Shown: positions 36,344 to 48,756 of the stretch, in pieces
How the letters are laid out: each line of letters opens with the position of its first letter
Position numbering within the stretch: the stretch's first letter is position 1
Assembly: GCA_027924645.1 (NCBI GenBank)
Contig: BSBN01000809.1
Location: 45,600,001-45,664,000 of the forward strand
Direction: 5' to 3'
From: Cunninghamia lanceolata
Taxonomy: Eukaryota; Streptophyta; Pinopsida; Cupressales; Cupressaceae
Length of the DNA stretch: 64,000 bases
Notes under the pieces: model-generated
Seen by the model: only the letters and a program-made list of their open reading frames with translations
Database searches by the model: none
What the model was told of the DNA's origin: nothing
Program-made: the position numbers and the translations under genes

Positions 36344-38559
36344 TGTATCATGATGAGGCCTAGAGCCAATTTGTACATTCATTCTTTCATGGCTCAGCTT
36401 GTATTGTAGACACTTGTATTTTGACACACATGTGTATATATATGATGGTGGTTTGATGATTTATGTGATATTGTATGAGTTATTGTGTTGATATTATGAT
36501 GGCTATGCATGTTGTGTTTGTACTGTTATGGATTATATATGGATGTTTATGTAAATGGTAATGAATGGATAATGTATGTTAATGCAAAGATGTAAATGAT
36601 AATGATATGGATAGACTTATGTATATGGATAGATGGTAATGTAAGGATATATGATGGATTTATGTATGTCTAACACACGTGTTTCACAAGAGTGGAAATA
36701 TGGACAAAGACAATGGAAAAGATTGATCTTGGTTGAATACGATATAGGATGAATAGATGGAATGAATAGATAAGATGATGGGCAGCTTTCTAAGTAATTG
36801 CTCAGAATGAAAAGAAATGCAATCCTTATGTTCGATATAACATATGGATGTTATGCACTAGGGCATAAAAGACCAAGGTGTCAAGATATCCAATGCACAA
36901 CTAGCATGCTATAATCTTGTCTGAACACATGAGGTCAAGATGTTGAGCCAACATGCACAAGATATGAATAATAGCTAGTGTTTGAGATGGACATTGATGC
37001 TACAAGCAATGGTTTGAGCTTATCTCTACTACACATAGTGATAGCTTGCTGGTTATATGTATGGAGCTAGTCTTAACATAGAATAGTCTCAAATGCATAA
37101 GAGACTATTTAGCTTCTCAGATGCTAGAGATATTGATATGTAAGATTCTAATCCCAACACGCACAAGATACCAATACGCATAGGAAGAGAATAAGATCAT
37201 CCCACAAACACATCATACGAAAGCTATATGACCATGCCCCAGTCCTTACTTCATCGCAACATACCAAGATATAGATAGATCAAGGCAGTCTTGATTAGGC
37301 ATAGAAAAGGGACAAAAGATAAAACAAAAGATATAGTCATCATGTTCTCTTGCCAAATTTAGGTGCTCTTAGATGGATCAAGTTGGTGCCTTGTTAAAAG
37401 GAAAGTTGCATCCTATTGAAGGCTAAAGTTGTTGATAAATTGCTATAGCAAATATTGGCTTAAGGCATGCGGATAAATAGCTTCTGGCTTACTTTTGATT
37501 GGTTAAAGTGCTTGAGCTTTCAGTATACACATGGTTTGCTTCCTGCTTGAGCTAATCAAAGAAGCAGAAGATGGATGATGAAAGAAGATAAAGGAGATGG
37601 GGTGAATCATCTGTGCTTGAGTACTGGAAACTTCCTTTGTATTCCAGACTGCGTACATACCCTATATCCACGGGATCAAAGCACATTTATGATGAATATG
37701 TAGTTCTAGGTTTTATTAATGATGTAAGTGATGAAAGATAGAAGAATGTAAGATGAAAGATTGATGGATGATTAGAAGAAAGATGAAAGATGGATGATGA
37801 GAGGGGCTAACATCTTAGCCTAAATCAAAGTGCTTCCTTCGCATCTCAAATTGCCTACATAACTTGTATCCAAGGGATCAAGGATTTAACGATAGAGCTG
37901 TATGTAGTTCATACTTATGATGCTGCTTACTTGGATGCTTGAGTTGGTGATATCTGTTTCGGTCATTGGATGAATGTGAATAGATTGTGAAGATATAGAT
38001 CCTGGTTGCAAGTTTGTTAGGTCTCATTTGTCATTGGATGAATGCTATGGTTGAAGTTAAAAAAGTTTACTGTGTTGTAAGCTAAGTTGTTTGATGTGTT
38101 ATGAGCTAGATATAGCAGTATCCACTTCTAGATAAGACTCAACAAATGCCCCCAGTGTGGGATAAGGTTTATTATGCGAAAGCGACAATGTAGAAAGCAT
38201 GTGGTCAAGATGCTAGGGTGCCAAAAGATATAGGTATCGTGACAATGTCTCAAGTATGATAGCTAGCATTGACAAAGATGAAGATGGAAGGGCTATGTAT
38301 GTCGATGGTATGTGGATTATGATATGGATTATGCGGGATGAGATGGTAGAATATGATCAAACGAACCAAGCAGATAAGGGATGCTGGTCACTACACATAG
38401 CGCCTGTTTTCCACGTTTTCACTATGGTACTTATCCAAGGCACCTGTTTACCAGGTTTTCACTAGAGGATGAATTATTTATCTTATATTTTTTTTGTTAT
38501 CCAAAGCACCACGAAGTGGTTTTCACTATTGGATAGATTTTTTTTTTGATAGCTGGGAT
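36344..38559. other. B2 non-coding region between PMD gene and integrase
   Basis: No gene supported. 36400-36700 is rich in tgtatatgg/tgatgg phrases. From about 36715 it matches 9765-11610 of B1, including the cccagtgtggg segment near 38150 and ttttcactattggatag near 38520. It is conserved between copies, so it belongs to the element. Confidence 0.72.
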
Positions 38560-39860
38560 TCATGGATAAAATTTCTTGAGATGAACGTTGTTGACTGGTT
38601 CATCCAAGGGAATGCCTTTAGGTGTTGAAAGAGCGTATGTGCCTAATCCATAAACTGCTATGATAATGAAAGGACCAAGCCAATTAGGTTCAAACTTGCC
38701 TTGTTTCTCTTGATATTGTTGATTCCTTTGATTTTCTTTCAGGACAAGGCCACCAACTTGAAATCTGTGTTCTTTGATTTTTTTGTAGCTGTAGCATAGC
38801 CGGTTTTGATAGACTTGAAGATGGTTCAATGCTGTAAGATGTTGTTCATCTAGAAGATCAAGATCATGAAGTCTGGATACTCGATATTCTTCATCTAAGA
38901 TAGTATGCTATAGGGATACTCGTAAAGAGGGGATCTCAACCTTGATAGGTAAAATAGCTTTAGTGCCATACACGAAAGCATAAGGTGTGGCTCCAGTGGG
39001 AGTTCTAATACTTGTTCTATATGCCCACAATGCAGGATGGAGTTGTAGATGCCAATCCCAACCAGTGTCATTAACAGTCTTTTTGAGGATTTTGATGATT
39101 GTTTTATTTGAAGCTTCAGCTTGGCCATTACTCTGAGGATAGTAAGGTGTAGAGAATCTATGTTGGATATGAAACTTGTTACAAAGATCTCTAACCTCTT
39201 GGTTCTTGAAAGGGCGACCATTATCTATGACAATAGCTTGAGGAACTCCATAACGGCAGATGATATAATGTAGAATGAATTTGGATATTTGTTTACCTAT
39301 GATATAGGTCATTGGTATGGGTTCTACCCACTTTGTGAAGTATTCAGTGGCGGTAATAATAAACTTATGACCGTTGGATGAAGTAGGATGAATTTTACCT
39401 ATGAGATCAAGTCCCCATTGCGAAAAAGGCCATGGAGTGACAATAGGTTGAAGCTCATGTGCTGGTGCATGTATTAGGTCTCCATGTTTCTGACATTGTA
39501 GACATCTCTTTGTAAATTGTTGTGCATTGTTTTCCATAGTTGGCCAATAGTATCCTGCTCATAGAAGTTTCTTAACAAGGCCAGGGCTAGCAGAATGTAA
39601 GCCACAGACACCTTCATGTACCTCACGTAAGGCCACTTTCACTTCCTCAAAATCAAGACATCTAAGAAGGATACCATCAAGACTCCGACGATAAAGGGTG
39701 GGTCCTAAGATAGTGTAACGAGAGGCTCAATGGATAAAGGTTTTATGTTGGGTGTTGGATAATTGAAATGGAAGGGATTGATTACAGAGATACTCGTATA
39801 TATCCTTGTACAATGGTGAATTGGGACCAACAATTTCACATATAAGCTCAGACTGTGGAA
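38560..39860 (-). pseudogene. B2 integrase
   Basis: Zinc region near 39540-39640: HEGVCGLHS ... CLQCQKHG, with a stop between. Core (38908-39537): QWGLDLIGKIHPTSSNGHKF, AIVIDNGRPFKNQE and SNGQAEASNKTIIKILKK give both Asp and the Glu. GATPYAFVYGTKAILPIKVE follows. A frame break near 38890-38910 separates the C-terminal part (38560-38829), which has LNHLQVYQNRLCYSYKK, WLGPFIIIAVYG and ends VHLKKFYP. No chromodomain. Integrity is better than B1 but still broken. Confidence 0.91.
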
Positions 39861-39959
39861 CTTCAAATGCTGGAATCAAAAGCTATTCGACCAAAAATTC
39901 ACATTTATGGGTATTAGATGGCATGTCAAGAAGAGACCCAATCATAGCCATGGCATTTG

Positions 39960-41000
39960 CTGCTTTGTTTTGTAGTCTTGGGATTTGCTCAAAATTAATA
40001 TCGTCAAAATATTTCTTGAAATTGTCAACCATCAGCTTGTATGGAAGAAGCTTCTCATCTTTTGTTTGATTTTCATCTAAGACCTATTTGATAACCAGTT
40101 GAGAATCACCAAAAACTTGTAGTTGTTTGATAGCCCATTGTACTACCATGCGCAAACCTATGATTAAAGCTTCATACTCTACTATGTTATTGGTACATGG
40201 GAATGCTATTTTGTATGATTTAGGTATACAATCTCCTTAAGGGGTAACAAACAAGATGCCTACTCCAGATCCATGTTGTGTGTATGATCCATCAAAATAT
40301 AGCTACCATCGTGTTGGAGAAGTTAAATTGAACAATCCTTCATCAAGGAATTCTGGATACATTGGCTGAATATCTATGATGGGTGCTGCAGCTAATTGAT
40401 CAGCAATAACTTGTCCTTTGATAGATTTGCGATTCACATATTATCTATCAAATTCACTTAAGATCATAACCCATTTTGCTAATCTCCCTATGAGAATTAC
40501 TCTTGAAAGAAGATACTTGAGGAGATCCACATTAGAGATGAGTTTTGTTGTTTGGTTCAACATATAGTGTCGTAACTTTTGGGAAGCAAACACTAATGGT
40601 AAGTAGGCTTTTTCCATAAATAAATAATTAAGTTCATATCCCACAAGAGTTCTACTGATGTAGTAGATGGCTTGTTCTTTTCTTGAATCATCATGTTGAG
40701 CTAGAAGGGCACCCAATGCTGTAGTTGTTGATGATATATAGAGCAATAATGGACGATCAAGTACAGGAGGTACTAACACAGGAGGTGTTGCCAAATATTC
40801 CTTTATCTTATCAAAAGCCTGTTGACACTTTTCATCCCACTTAAAAGGTTCACCCTTATGAAGAAGATGCTGGAAAGGATGACATTTATCTGCTAGTTGT
40901 GAGATAAATTTGTGGATGGATTGTAGCCTACCTTGTAGACTGTGGAGCTGCTTGAGATTTGTTGGTGGAGGCATCTCTATGATAGCTTTTACTTTAGCTA
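39960..41000 (-). pseudogene. B2 RNase H plus archaeal-type RNase H
   Basis: RNase H (40441-40900): FKWDEKCQQAFDKIKEYL, LLLYISSTTTALGALLAQ, ELNYLFMEKAYLPLVFA and KLRHYMLNQTTKLISN. The DAS-type Asp of classical RNase H is Ser here (YISSTTTALGALL), typical of Tat elements in which the first RNase H has degenerated. The second domain (39960-40330) reads LYFDGSYTQHGSG, NNIVEYEALIIGLRM and FGDSQLVIK with D, E and D all present. Two or three stops interrupt it. Confidence 0.88.
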
Positions 41001-41830
41001 GGTCCACTTCTATCCCTCATCGAGACACAATATATCCTAATAGTTTTCCTGATGTTACACCAAATACACATTTCTTTGGATTTTGTCTAACTTGGTATTT
41101 TTCTAATCGATCAAAAATCTGTGCTAATACCTATAGATGTCCTTCTCTTGTCTTAGATTTTCCCAGGATGTCATCAACATAGTCTTCCATGATGATATGA
41201 AAAAGGTCATGAAAAATAATTGTCATGGCTCGTTGATAAGTAGCTCCAACGTTTTTGAGACCAAAAGGCATTATAACCCAACACTATGTGCCCCATGGAC
41301 AAATAAAAGATGTTTTATCTTGATCTTCCTCTACTATTCTAATTTGATTATATCCTGAAAATACATTCATCAAAGATAGCATTTCATGTCTTGTTGTAAG
41401 ATCTACAATGTTGTCTATGCTTGGTAGTGGAAAGTCGTTCTTAGGACATGCTTTGTTAAGATCTCTAAAGTCTGTACAGTAGCGAACTCGTCCATCTGGT
41501 TTTTCTACAGCTACCAAATTTGAAACCCATTCTGGATAATCAATAGGCTTTATGAATTTTTCTTCTAACAATTTCTGAATTTATTCTTTGACCAATAGAG
41601 CTACTTGTGGATGCATTTTGCACAATTTTTGTTTGACGGGTTTTGCATTAGGAGATACTACTAGATGATGTACCACAAGCGATGGATCTAGACCCGGCAT
41701 GTCGACATAAGTCCATGCAAAATTTATAGCTCTTCTCATAAAAAATGTTGTAAAGTCTCTTCTTTCTTGCTCTGATAGTGATGCTGCCAAAAAAGTGATC
41801 TTTGGATTCTATGTTGTTCCCAAGTTCATG
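41000..41830 (-). pseudogene. B2 reverse transcriptase
   Basis: The fingers-palm region is in 41284-41790: SLVVHHLVVSPNAKPVKQKL, KFIKPIDYPEWVSNLVAVEK, DFRDLNKACPKNDFPLPSID and MNVFSGYNQIRIVEEDQDKT. After a stop near 41283 come IMPFGLKNVGATYQ and the catalytic motif MEDYVDDILGKSKT (near 41180), which is intact, unlike B1. A further stop follows GHL near 41133. Clear Ty3/gypsy RT of Tat type. Confidence 0.92.
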
Positions 41831-42402
41831 TCTTGTGATTTCTCGACTAGCACAATTGATTTCTCATGATAGTCAGTGGCAACAGGAAGATCAAATCCCC
41901 CATCCTCAGGTGCCTCAGAGAGGTTTTCACCTTTAGATATGTCCTTTATTTTTACTTTTTCATGGTCAAGAGATGCCTTTCAGTTTTCACCTAGTGACCT
42001 ATTTTGTTCAGTTTTATTTATTTCTCTTTTGCAACTGAAGGATTTGATACTTCCACTAAAATATGCTAGTTTAGGTAAATCCATCATGAAACCTGCTTTA
42101 TGATCTCCCAATGGAATACCTTGTAGTAAACCCATGAATTTTGCGATAGCTTCATCATTTTCAAATGTATCTAATATCGGTGCCCCCTGTTGGTCCCAAT
42201 CGATGAGGTCGGGATATACGAGTGAAAGACTAATGGAGGAATTGTTATGGCTAGAGGAGGCTGCGAAAAACATGAAGATGGAGTGTTCTTGAAAAATATC
42301 AGTGATATGAAGGGAGGAGTCATCGATAGTATCCAAATTAGAAGTCTCTCCTACCAAAGAAGGTCCAGTGTCATTATCGAAAATACACTTAATGTCTTTG
42401 AG
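41831..42402 (-). pseudogene. B2 linker between protease and RT
   Basis: Frame 41980-42357 (MVGETSNLDTIDDSSLHITD, later GLLQGIPLGDHKAGFMMDLPK) and the acidic stretch SEAPEDGGFDLPV-type below 41980 are conserved in B1 at 14840-15400. No enzymatic motif is seen. Stops at 41979 and near 42360. Kept as part of the polyprotein because the segment is collinear with B1. Confidence 0.7.
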
Positions 42403-43551
42403 TCACGGTACCTCTAGCTGATAACCAAGGCCTTGCTTATTAAACTTCTTAGACACAATAATGGGCTCAGTAGGTCCTTGTTTCTGTGATCCCAATCCAC
42501 CATGTCCTTTATAGCCCATGTTCTTTATGATACGAAACCCATTATTATATCTCTCTACTTCAAGTTGGACTTGGTCATTTTGATCAAAGAAGATCCAAGA
42601 GTTTATATCATCAATGTCTTCGTCATCCAAGAATCCTCCTTTAATGAATACTGTAGGGGGAGCTTTGATGATAGTAGAGGATGAAGTTGGCTTGGGTGTA
42701 GAAGGCTTACCATGGGATTTAGGAGATAATGGCAGGGTGCCAACACAACAGGATTCTTGCAATGTGTACTCACCAGGGCCATGTTTAATATATTTAATAC
42801 GGAGGTTAGAGGTGGCTTTGCTAGACGATGGCTTGAGTAGGTCAGATGAGTCTATATAAGATGAAGACAGATATGCCTCAGTGTTGATAGGAATGTAGTT
42901 GGGACTCTGATATTTAGCTTGAAAGGCACAACAAAATTCAAATGGATTGGGATCAGCTTGAATAGTAACCTCAACACCGTTATGTGGAAATTTAAGGCAT
43001 TGATGGTATGTAGACGGAACTGCCTTGAGGGCATGTATCCATGGGCGACCAAGGATGATGTTATAAGGAAGATCACTATCAAGGACTTGACAACAGGTTT
43101 CTGCAGTAACTAGCCCAACTTGAATAGGCAATAAGATAATCCCTTTAGTATCTCTTTCAGCATCATCATACGCTCTTATAGTAATAACCTTGGAGGTATC
43201 AACATCTTTCTCAGAATATCCCAATTGTTTTATAAGTTTCAAAGAACATATATTAAGACTAGCTCCACCATCTACCAAAATTTGTTTGATGCGGCATTGT
43301 TTAACAAACACTTCAATATGGAGGGCTTCGTTATGTGAAGGATGAATGGAGGGTTGAAGATCTTTGTCAGAAAAGGTTAAGTGACAAGGAGCTACAATGC
43401 TAGCAACCATAGATTGGAATTGTGTGATATCAATGTCATTAGGCACTAAAGACTCATGTAAGGCTTTGTCAAGGATAGCTTTATGAGCAGGAGATATGCG
43501 AAGTAATTCAAGAATGGATATGTGCACAGGTGTTTTTCCAAGGTGATCCAA
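42403..43551 (-). CDS. B2 aspartic protease with G-patch-like segment, 382-codon open frame
   Basis: The longest open frame in the window. Residues 1-60 include ISILELLRISPAHKAIL, common before the protease of these elements. The protease follows: QILVDGGASLNICS (catalytic Asp in DGG/DGA form), GYSEKDVDTSKVITI, LPYNIILGRPWIHALKA. A Ser/Pro/Lys-rich spacer follows, and near residues 340-375 a G-patch-like stretch, IIKNMGYKGHGGLGSQKQG. G-patch modules bind nucleic acid and occur next to some retroelement proteases. The first ATG is only the edge of an open frame; the protein would be part of Gag-Pol. Ends at 42403. Confidence 0.88.
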   Translation of the reverse strand: MDHLGKTPVHISILELLRISPAHKAILDKALHESLVPNDIDITQFQSMVASIVAPCHLTFSDKDLQPSIHPSHNEALHIEVFVKQCRIKQILVDGGASLNICSLKLIKQLGYSEKDVDTSKVITIRAYDDAERDTKGIILLPIQVGLVTAETCCQVLDSDLPYNIILGRPWIHALKAVPSTYHQCLKFPHNGVEVTIQADPNPFEFCCAFQAKYQSPNYIPINTEAYLSSSYIDSSDLLKPSSSKATSNLRIKYIKHGPGEYTLQESCCVGTLPLSPKSHGKPSTPKPTSSSTIIKAPPTVFIKGGFLDDEDIDDINSWIFFDQNDQVQLEVERYNNGFRIIKNMGYKGHGGLGSQKQGPTEPIIVSKKFNKQGLGYQLEVP

Positions 43552-46258
43552 GAGGTTATAGTTAGAGAGGAATTAAGGAGGATGAGCAATGCTCCTTGAA
43601 TGGTGACTCGACCTCTTTGTGTGGTTACAGCACAATCAGGTGCTTTACCTTGGATGGTAATGGTAGAGATGCGAGCATGATCAATGCAGCCAATGGTAGA
43701 CGATTCATAGTTATACTGAATAGCATTTCCAGCATGAGGGTTATTTGTCTAATCATGAGATGGAAGTGGATTTTTGAAAGTCTCTAGATCATAGTTCGAT
43801 GTTGATTGTTGTGCAAGCTGAGTCATTGAAGGTGTGATCTTGATTAAACCTTGATCAATGCAGTCTTGGATAACATGTTTTAAGTGCATACAACCATTTG
43901 TTTTGTGTCCTTTAACTTGATGGTAATCGTAATACTCATTTTCTTTGTACCAAGGGGCTTTGAAGAGTGGTTCTTCATTTGGTGGTGCATCTGGTAAGAT
44001 AATATCACCTACTTGGAGAAGTTTTCAAAAAACAACATCCATAGGTTCCGTTAATGGTGTAAATTGTTGGCGTGGATTAGAAGTTTGTCGTTGTCACCTT
44101 CGTTGAAAAGGTTGTGTTGGTGTAGAAGCTGCTTGAATGTTGATGGGATCTTTCATAGTTTGGATGTTCTATGCATCTACAACACCATCATTGATGACAT
44201 TCTTGTTCTTGTTCCAAAAGTGAGACTTATCATTGGAATTTTGAGGAGAGTCTTTGTTATCGCAAAAGATCTTGATAGTTCCTTTGGTAATTAGAGCTCG
44301 TTCAATGATGATTCCTTTGGAAACAAGTTCATCAAAGGTGCTAGGACTTTGCAATTGTAATTGGAGTGATAGCTCAGGATGAAGATTTTGAATAAAGATG
44401 TCAAGCTGTTGTTTCTCAGGCATTTCCCATGATAGTTTGGAAGCCATATTATGCCATCGTTGGGTAAATGAGGAAAAGGCTTCGCCATTGCGCTATTTAT
44501 TGTGGACAAGGTCATTCGTGTTTACTTCATGTTCAATGTTGAAGGAAAAGTGTGATTGAAACTTGCTTGCCAATTCCGAAAAAGACTTGATTCCCGGAGG
44601 TAAATGAGAAAACCATTCAAGAACTTGTCCTGCTAAGCTTCGAGGAAATAATCTCAGAAGATATGTATTGTCATAGGCTACGTCAAGACATACCACAAAG
44701 AACGCTCAAAGATGGTCTTCTGGATTTCCTTTCCCTTTGTACTTATCAAATTGTGGGATTTCAAAATGTGGTAGAAAAGGTATCATGTTAAGAGACTTGT
44801 CAAATGGACAATCGCATATGTTTTCAAGAGAAAAAGGCTTCTTGCCTTGTCCTACCGTTTCATTGATCATTTGGTGAACATCTACTGAAGATAATTGATG
44901 TTGTTGCAAAGGGGGTGAAGTATGATATGAGATATATTTTGGTTGCGGTTGTGGGATATATGGAGTGATGACCGTTTGTTGAGGTTGCGTACTCACAATA
45001 TATGTCAAAGGATTGGTATGTGATACGTATGTGTTGGAGGATTGCTGTCCTTGAGACACAAGTGGCAGTTGAGTGTGCATCACATGGGAAGTGGATGACG
45101 GATTGATAGTAGCGAACTGTTGGGAAGTTGGGGTTGAATTTATGACATGGTAAGTGATAGAAGGATTGGCAAATACGACAGAAGGATGAACATTTGGATT
45201 TGTATTTTGGACAACCTGAGGATTGGTATGTGTCATATGTTGGGTGCTAATAGGCAAGCCTTGGGTAGCATAAGATGGATTGATGGTGTGTGAAGGATTG
45301 AAATATGATGGCATAGATGTAAGTTGATCAACATAAGCGACCGTAGTACTAGGATTGGCTTGAGAAACGATAGGAGGATCACTCATGTCAATGAGACTAA
45401 TGTTAGGGTTATATGGTAGTGTGGAGGGATTGGCAATTGGTATATGGGATATGGTATTCGTATGAGATATAGTAGATTGCAATGGATGTGAAGCTTGGGC
45501 AATAGAGGTTGTTGGAATAGTTTGAGAGGCTCGCACAGTATGAAACGTGGGAATAACTTGTGATGCTTGGAGCGTTTGCACTTGAGTTACATGGACAACT
45601 TGTGTTACTTGAGGCATCAAAATGGTCATGGTCGAAGGAGAGATATGTTGAGGAACATGGAAAGGTGGAATGTTGAGATTTTGTGACATGAGAGGGAGCA
45701 CATTGGTTGGTACTATTAATGGTTCTAAAGTATGCTCTAAGCATGGTAGATCAAATGAAGCAAAAATAGGTGATGAGGACTGTGTATTTGAAGATAGAGC
45801 TTTGATATGATGGGAGATGATGTGACTATAGTGGATGGTCCCTTTGCAACAATAGCGGGAGTGTTTGGATCTGGCTCTTTAATAGCGAATATGTCAAAGT
45901 CTTTTTGTAGTTTGGCACCCATGCGAGTAAGTTGCAAAAAGTAGTGATTAGGCTCATATATAATAAGTTTCTCAACTTGATCCCATACATGGGTATCTTG
46001 AAATTCTGATGAGTCATCTTGAAATTGTTCTTCGAAAGTTTCCAAGGATGGTGTACGTTGCATTCGTTGTGACGATGACTCGCCAATAGTATATCCTTGA
46101 GGCATAAAGATATGAGGAGGCATACCAATTATGAATTGAGTTGTGTCCTTAAGAGGAGTTGATTTGAATTGTTGCATCTCAGCTTGCAATTTGGCTTCCA
46201 TTTCAACTCTCAATTTGGCTTCCATTTCAGCTCTATATTGGCTCCTAGTTTGAGGCAT
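43552..46258 (-). pseudogene. B2 gag
   Basis: Starts at 46258 (MPQTRSQYRAEMEAKLR), a typical Tat-type N-terminus, with a repeated RVEMEAKLQAEM coiled-coil stretch. A frameshift near 45780-45830 leads to a long Thr/Ser/Gln/Pro-rich segment (44706-45701). The gag core follows across stops: SLNMIPFLPHFEIPQFDKYK, FPRSLAGQVLEWFSHLPPG, SFSELASKFQSHFSFNIEH (44493-44850) and QQLDIFIQNLHPELSLQL (44169-44447). Near 43830-43960 is DYHQVKGHKTNGCMHLKH, a knuckle-like unit whose first Cys seems to be Tyr. The start is chosen because it follows the leader and its composition fits. Confidence 0.85.
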
Positions 46259-48735
46259 GATGTTGATGATGGATTCTAGCTTGTCAAAGTTTTGAGACCC
46301 AAAAGATGATAGTTGGCTAGTTGGTTGATTGGTTGCTATTTTGGTTTGCCGATTTTGCTAATTTGCTTGGTTGGTTTGCTCTAGCTGAGTTGTTGTTGTT
46401 GGGTTGTTGTTGGTTTTCCCTAGAGGATAGCTCAAACACTCAAGGGAAAGATTGTTTGCTAAAAATTGCTAAGTTGCTGATGTTTGTTGAAGCTAAAAGC
46501 TGAAGGATGATGTTTGCTGATTGAAATGATTGGGTTAATGTCTGATTTTCTGATTGGGGTCTCAAAAAGATGAAAAGCTCATGGATTGTGATTGATTGAT
46601 AAGCTCAAAACAAGAAACAAAGTCTAGGGATTGGCTGTTGATCAAAGACAGGTCTGAAAGCTGATGTTAAAGCTTAAGCAACCTGGATCTGTGGCTAATT
46701 CAGCTGAGGCAATAAGATTTGTAGGTATTTTAGCTATAGGTGACTGATGATAGCTCAAATGTGATTCAGAGGATGCCAAAGGTGACTAATGATAGCTCAA
46801 ATGTGATCTGGTTTAGATTCTGATAGCAAGTCATAGTGTTAACTAGAAGTGATGGATTGGCCATAGGCGATGACTATTGGCTAAAAAGTGATTTCCTATT
46901 GATTAAAATCGACTTAGGATTCACTAGAGGTGATGGTCTATTGTTCAAAGGTGATTTGATTCATATAGCAGGTGACAAACTGCTGATTAAAGGTGATCTT
47001 GTTTACGTAGGAAGTAATCAGTTGTTATTCAAAAGCGATTCAGTTCAGGCTAAAAGTAGCTATTTGCATTCAAAAGCGATTTCTTCTGTCTGTATGCGGG
47101 TAGTTCAAGTTTAAAAGTGACTGTGTCTGTCAAAAAGGTGTCTGATTTGTGGTTTTTGGTAAGAAAATAGTAATTGCAGTCACTCACATTCACAACAATC
47201 ACAAACTGGTACAACCTAGGCTAGGAAAGGACTGTATCTGTTGAATCCCCTGGCCGTGCTTATTCAAAGTGGATAGCTTCAGGATCTTGGTAGCACTAGC
47301 TCCTCTCCACAGCACTCACTTCTCATGCATACCAAGTTCCAGGTTTCTTATAAGGCTTGTCCCCACACCAAACCTTAGGATTGTCCCTGCTATCTCTACT
47401 AAGAACCACGTGAATCGGGGCCACTTCAAAGGTCCCACCTTTTGCATCAACAGATAGAAGGTTTTTGGCTACTACACAAAGTTGCTAATAAGGGCATCCA
47501 TTCGGGTGGCTATACATGCGGCAGTGCTACTCTTTATTATGGAGTCTCCCAGCCTGTAAGGGTTACGCCTTGGAGGGTTTTCGGGGAGGTTGGCTGTCGG
47601 TATAACGTAACAACACCCATTTTTTGTGGCTTTCGACACAAACACTTTTCTTATATAGCAGTTCGGAAGGACTTGGCTTTAGCCTATTACCGCTTGGGTT
47701 GTATCCCTTCTCACACTAGGAAGGCAGGCCCTCTAAAGATAATAACAAGTTCTCATACACCCAAGATCCATTTGATAGGCAAGGGGAGAGGATACTTTTG
47801 TTATTAAATTTGGGTTACAATCAAGCACATGAAAGCAATCAAAAAAGATAAATCAAGCACAGAGCAAGCAATGATTCATTTTAAGCACCAAGCCCAAATG
47901 TTCCTAATTTAGTGATAAACCACAAGTCGTGGACCGATCGAACCTGCAACAGATATGTCAGTGGTTTGATAACCTCCTTTTCTTGGACAAATCGATAAGA
48001 TGCTGCACAAATCCTGAATTAGTAGTCAAGAAAGCAAGCTAGAAATAATATAGATTGAAAGCGATAGAGCTTACTAGAGGTGATTTACTGCTCATCAGAA
48101 GTGATCTTTGTTTTACCACAGGCGAGCCCCTACAGATCAAATGCGACTTGGAAAACACCAAATGCAACTCCTGTAGGCTTGTAAGCGATGTGGAAAATCC
48201 CAAAGTGACTGGTTTCAGCGTATAAGCGACTTGAATCTGCAAAATGAAAGATATGCAATAGAAAACCCTATTCTGCGAAAAGTGATGTCATTAGTTAAAG
48301 GAGATCACTGTCAGGCTGAAAGTGACTAGGTTAAGGACCAAAGTGATTACTATTTAAATAAAAGCAACGCAGATTAGTATAAAGGTGATTACTATCAGAA
48401 CAAAAGTGATGTAGATATATGCAAAGGCGATTACTGTTAGCCCAAAAGTGACACGAATCAATTCATAAGCGATTATTAATAGGACAAAGCATCTAAATAT
48501 ACGTAGGCAAGTACTATTACAACAAAAGTGATGCGTAACATACCAAAAGTGATTATTGTTGGAGTAAAAGTGATCCAGAAAATATTACCGGTGGCCGATC
48601 TCAGTGCAAAAGCAATGCAGAGATGCCGAAAGTGGCAGATTTTTGCTCAGAAGTGACTAGAATTTGCTGTAAGCACATGAAAAATCTGATCTTCAAAGAA
48701 ACAACTTCAAAAAGTGAAGTTAATCAAGGACGTGA
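46259..48735. other. B2 5' leader with degenerate repeats
   Basis: About 2.5 kb between gag and the primer site. 46790-47130 and 48040-48690 are built of loose 25-40 bp units around aaaagtgatt, aaaggtgatt and ggcgattactgtt. Between them, 47220-47810 is a less repetitive block with more G+C and a plus-strand frame (47442-47807, 121 codons) that I do not recognise. Long leaders are usual in Tat elements. No gene is claimed. Confidence 0.7.
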
Positions 48736-48753
48736 GTCCCACCGAGCGTGCCA
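48736..48753 (-). other. B2 primer-binding site
   Basis: The minus strand reads TGGCACGCTCGGTGGGAC, three bases from the LTR end at 48757. It begins TGG as tRNA-primed sites do. Which tRNA it matches cannot be decided without a tRNA set. Confidence 0.7.
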
Positions 48754-48756
48754 GAA

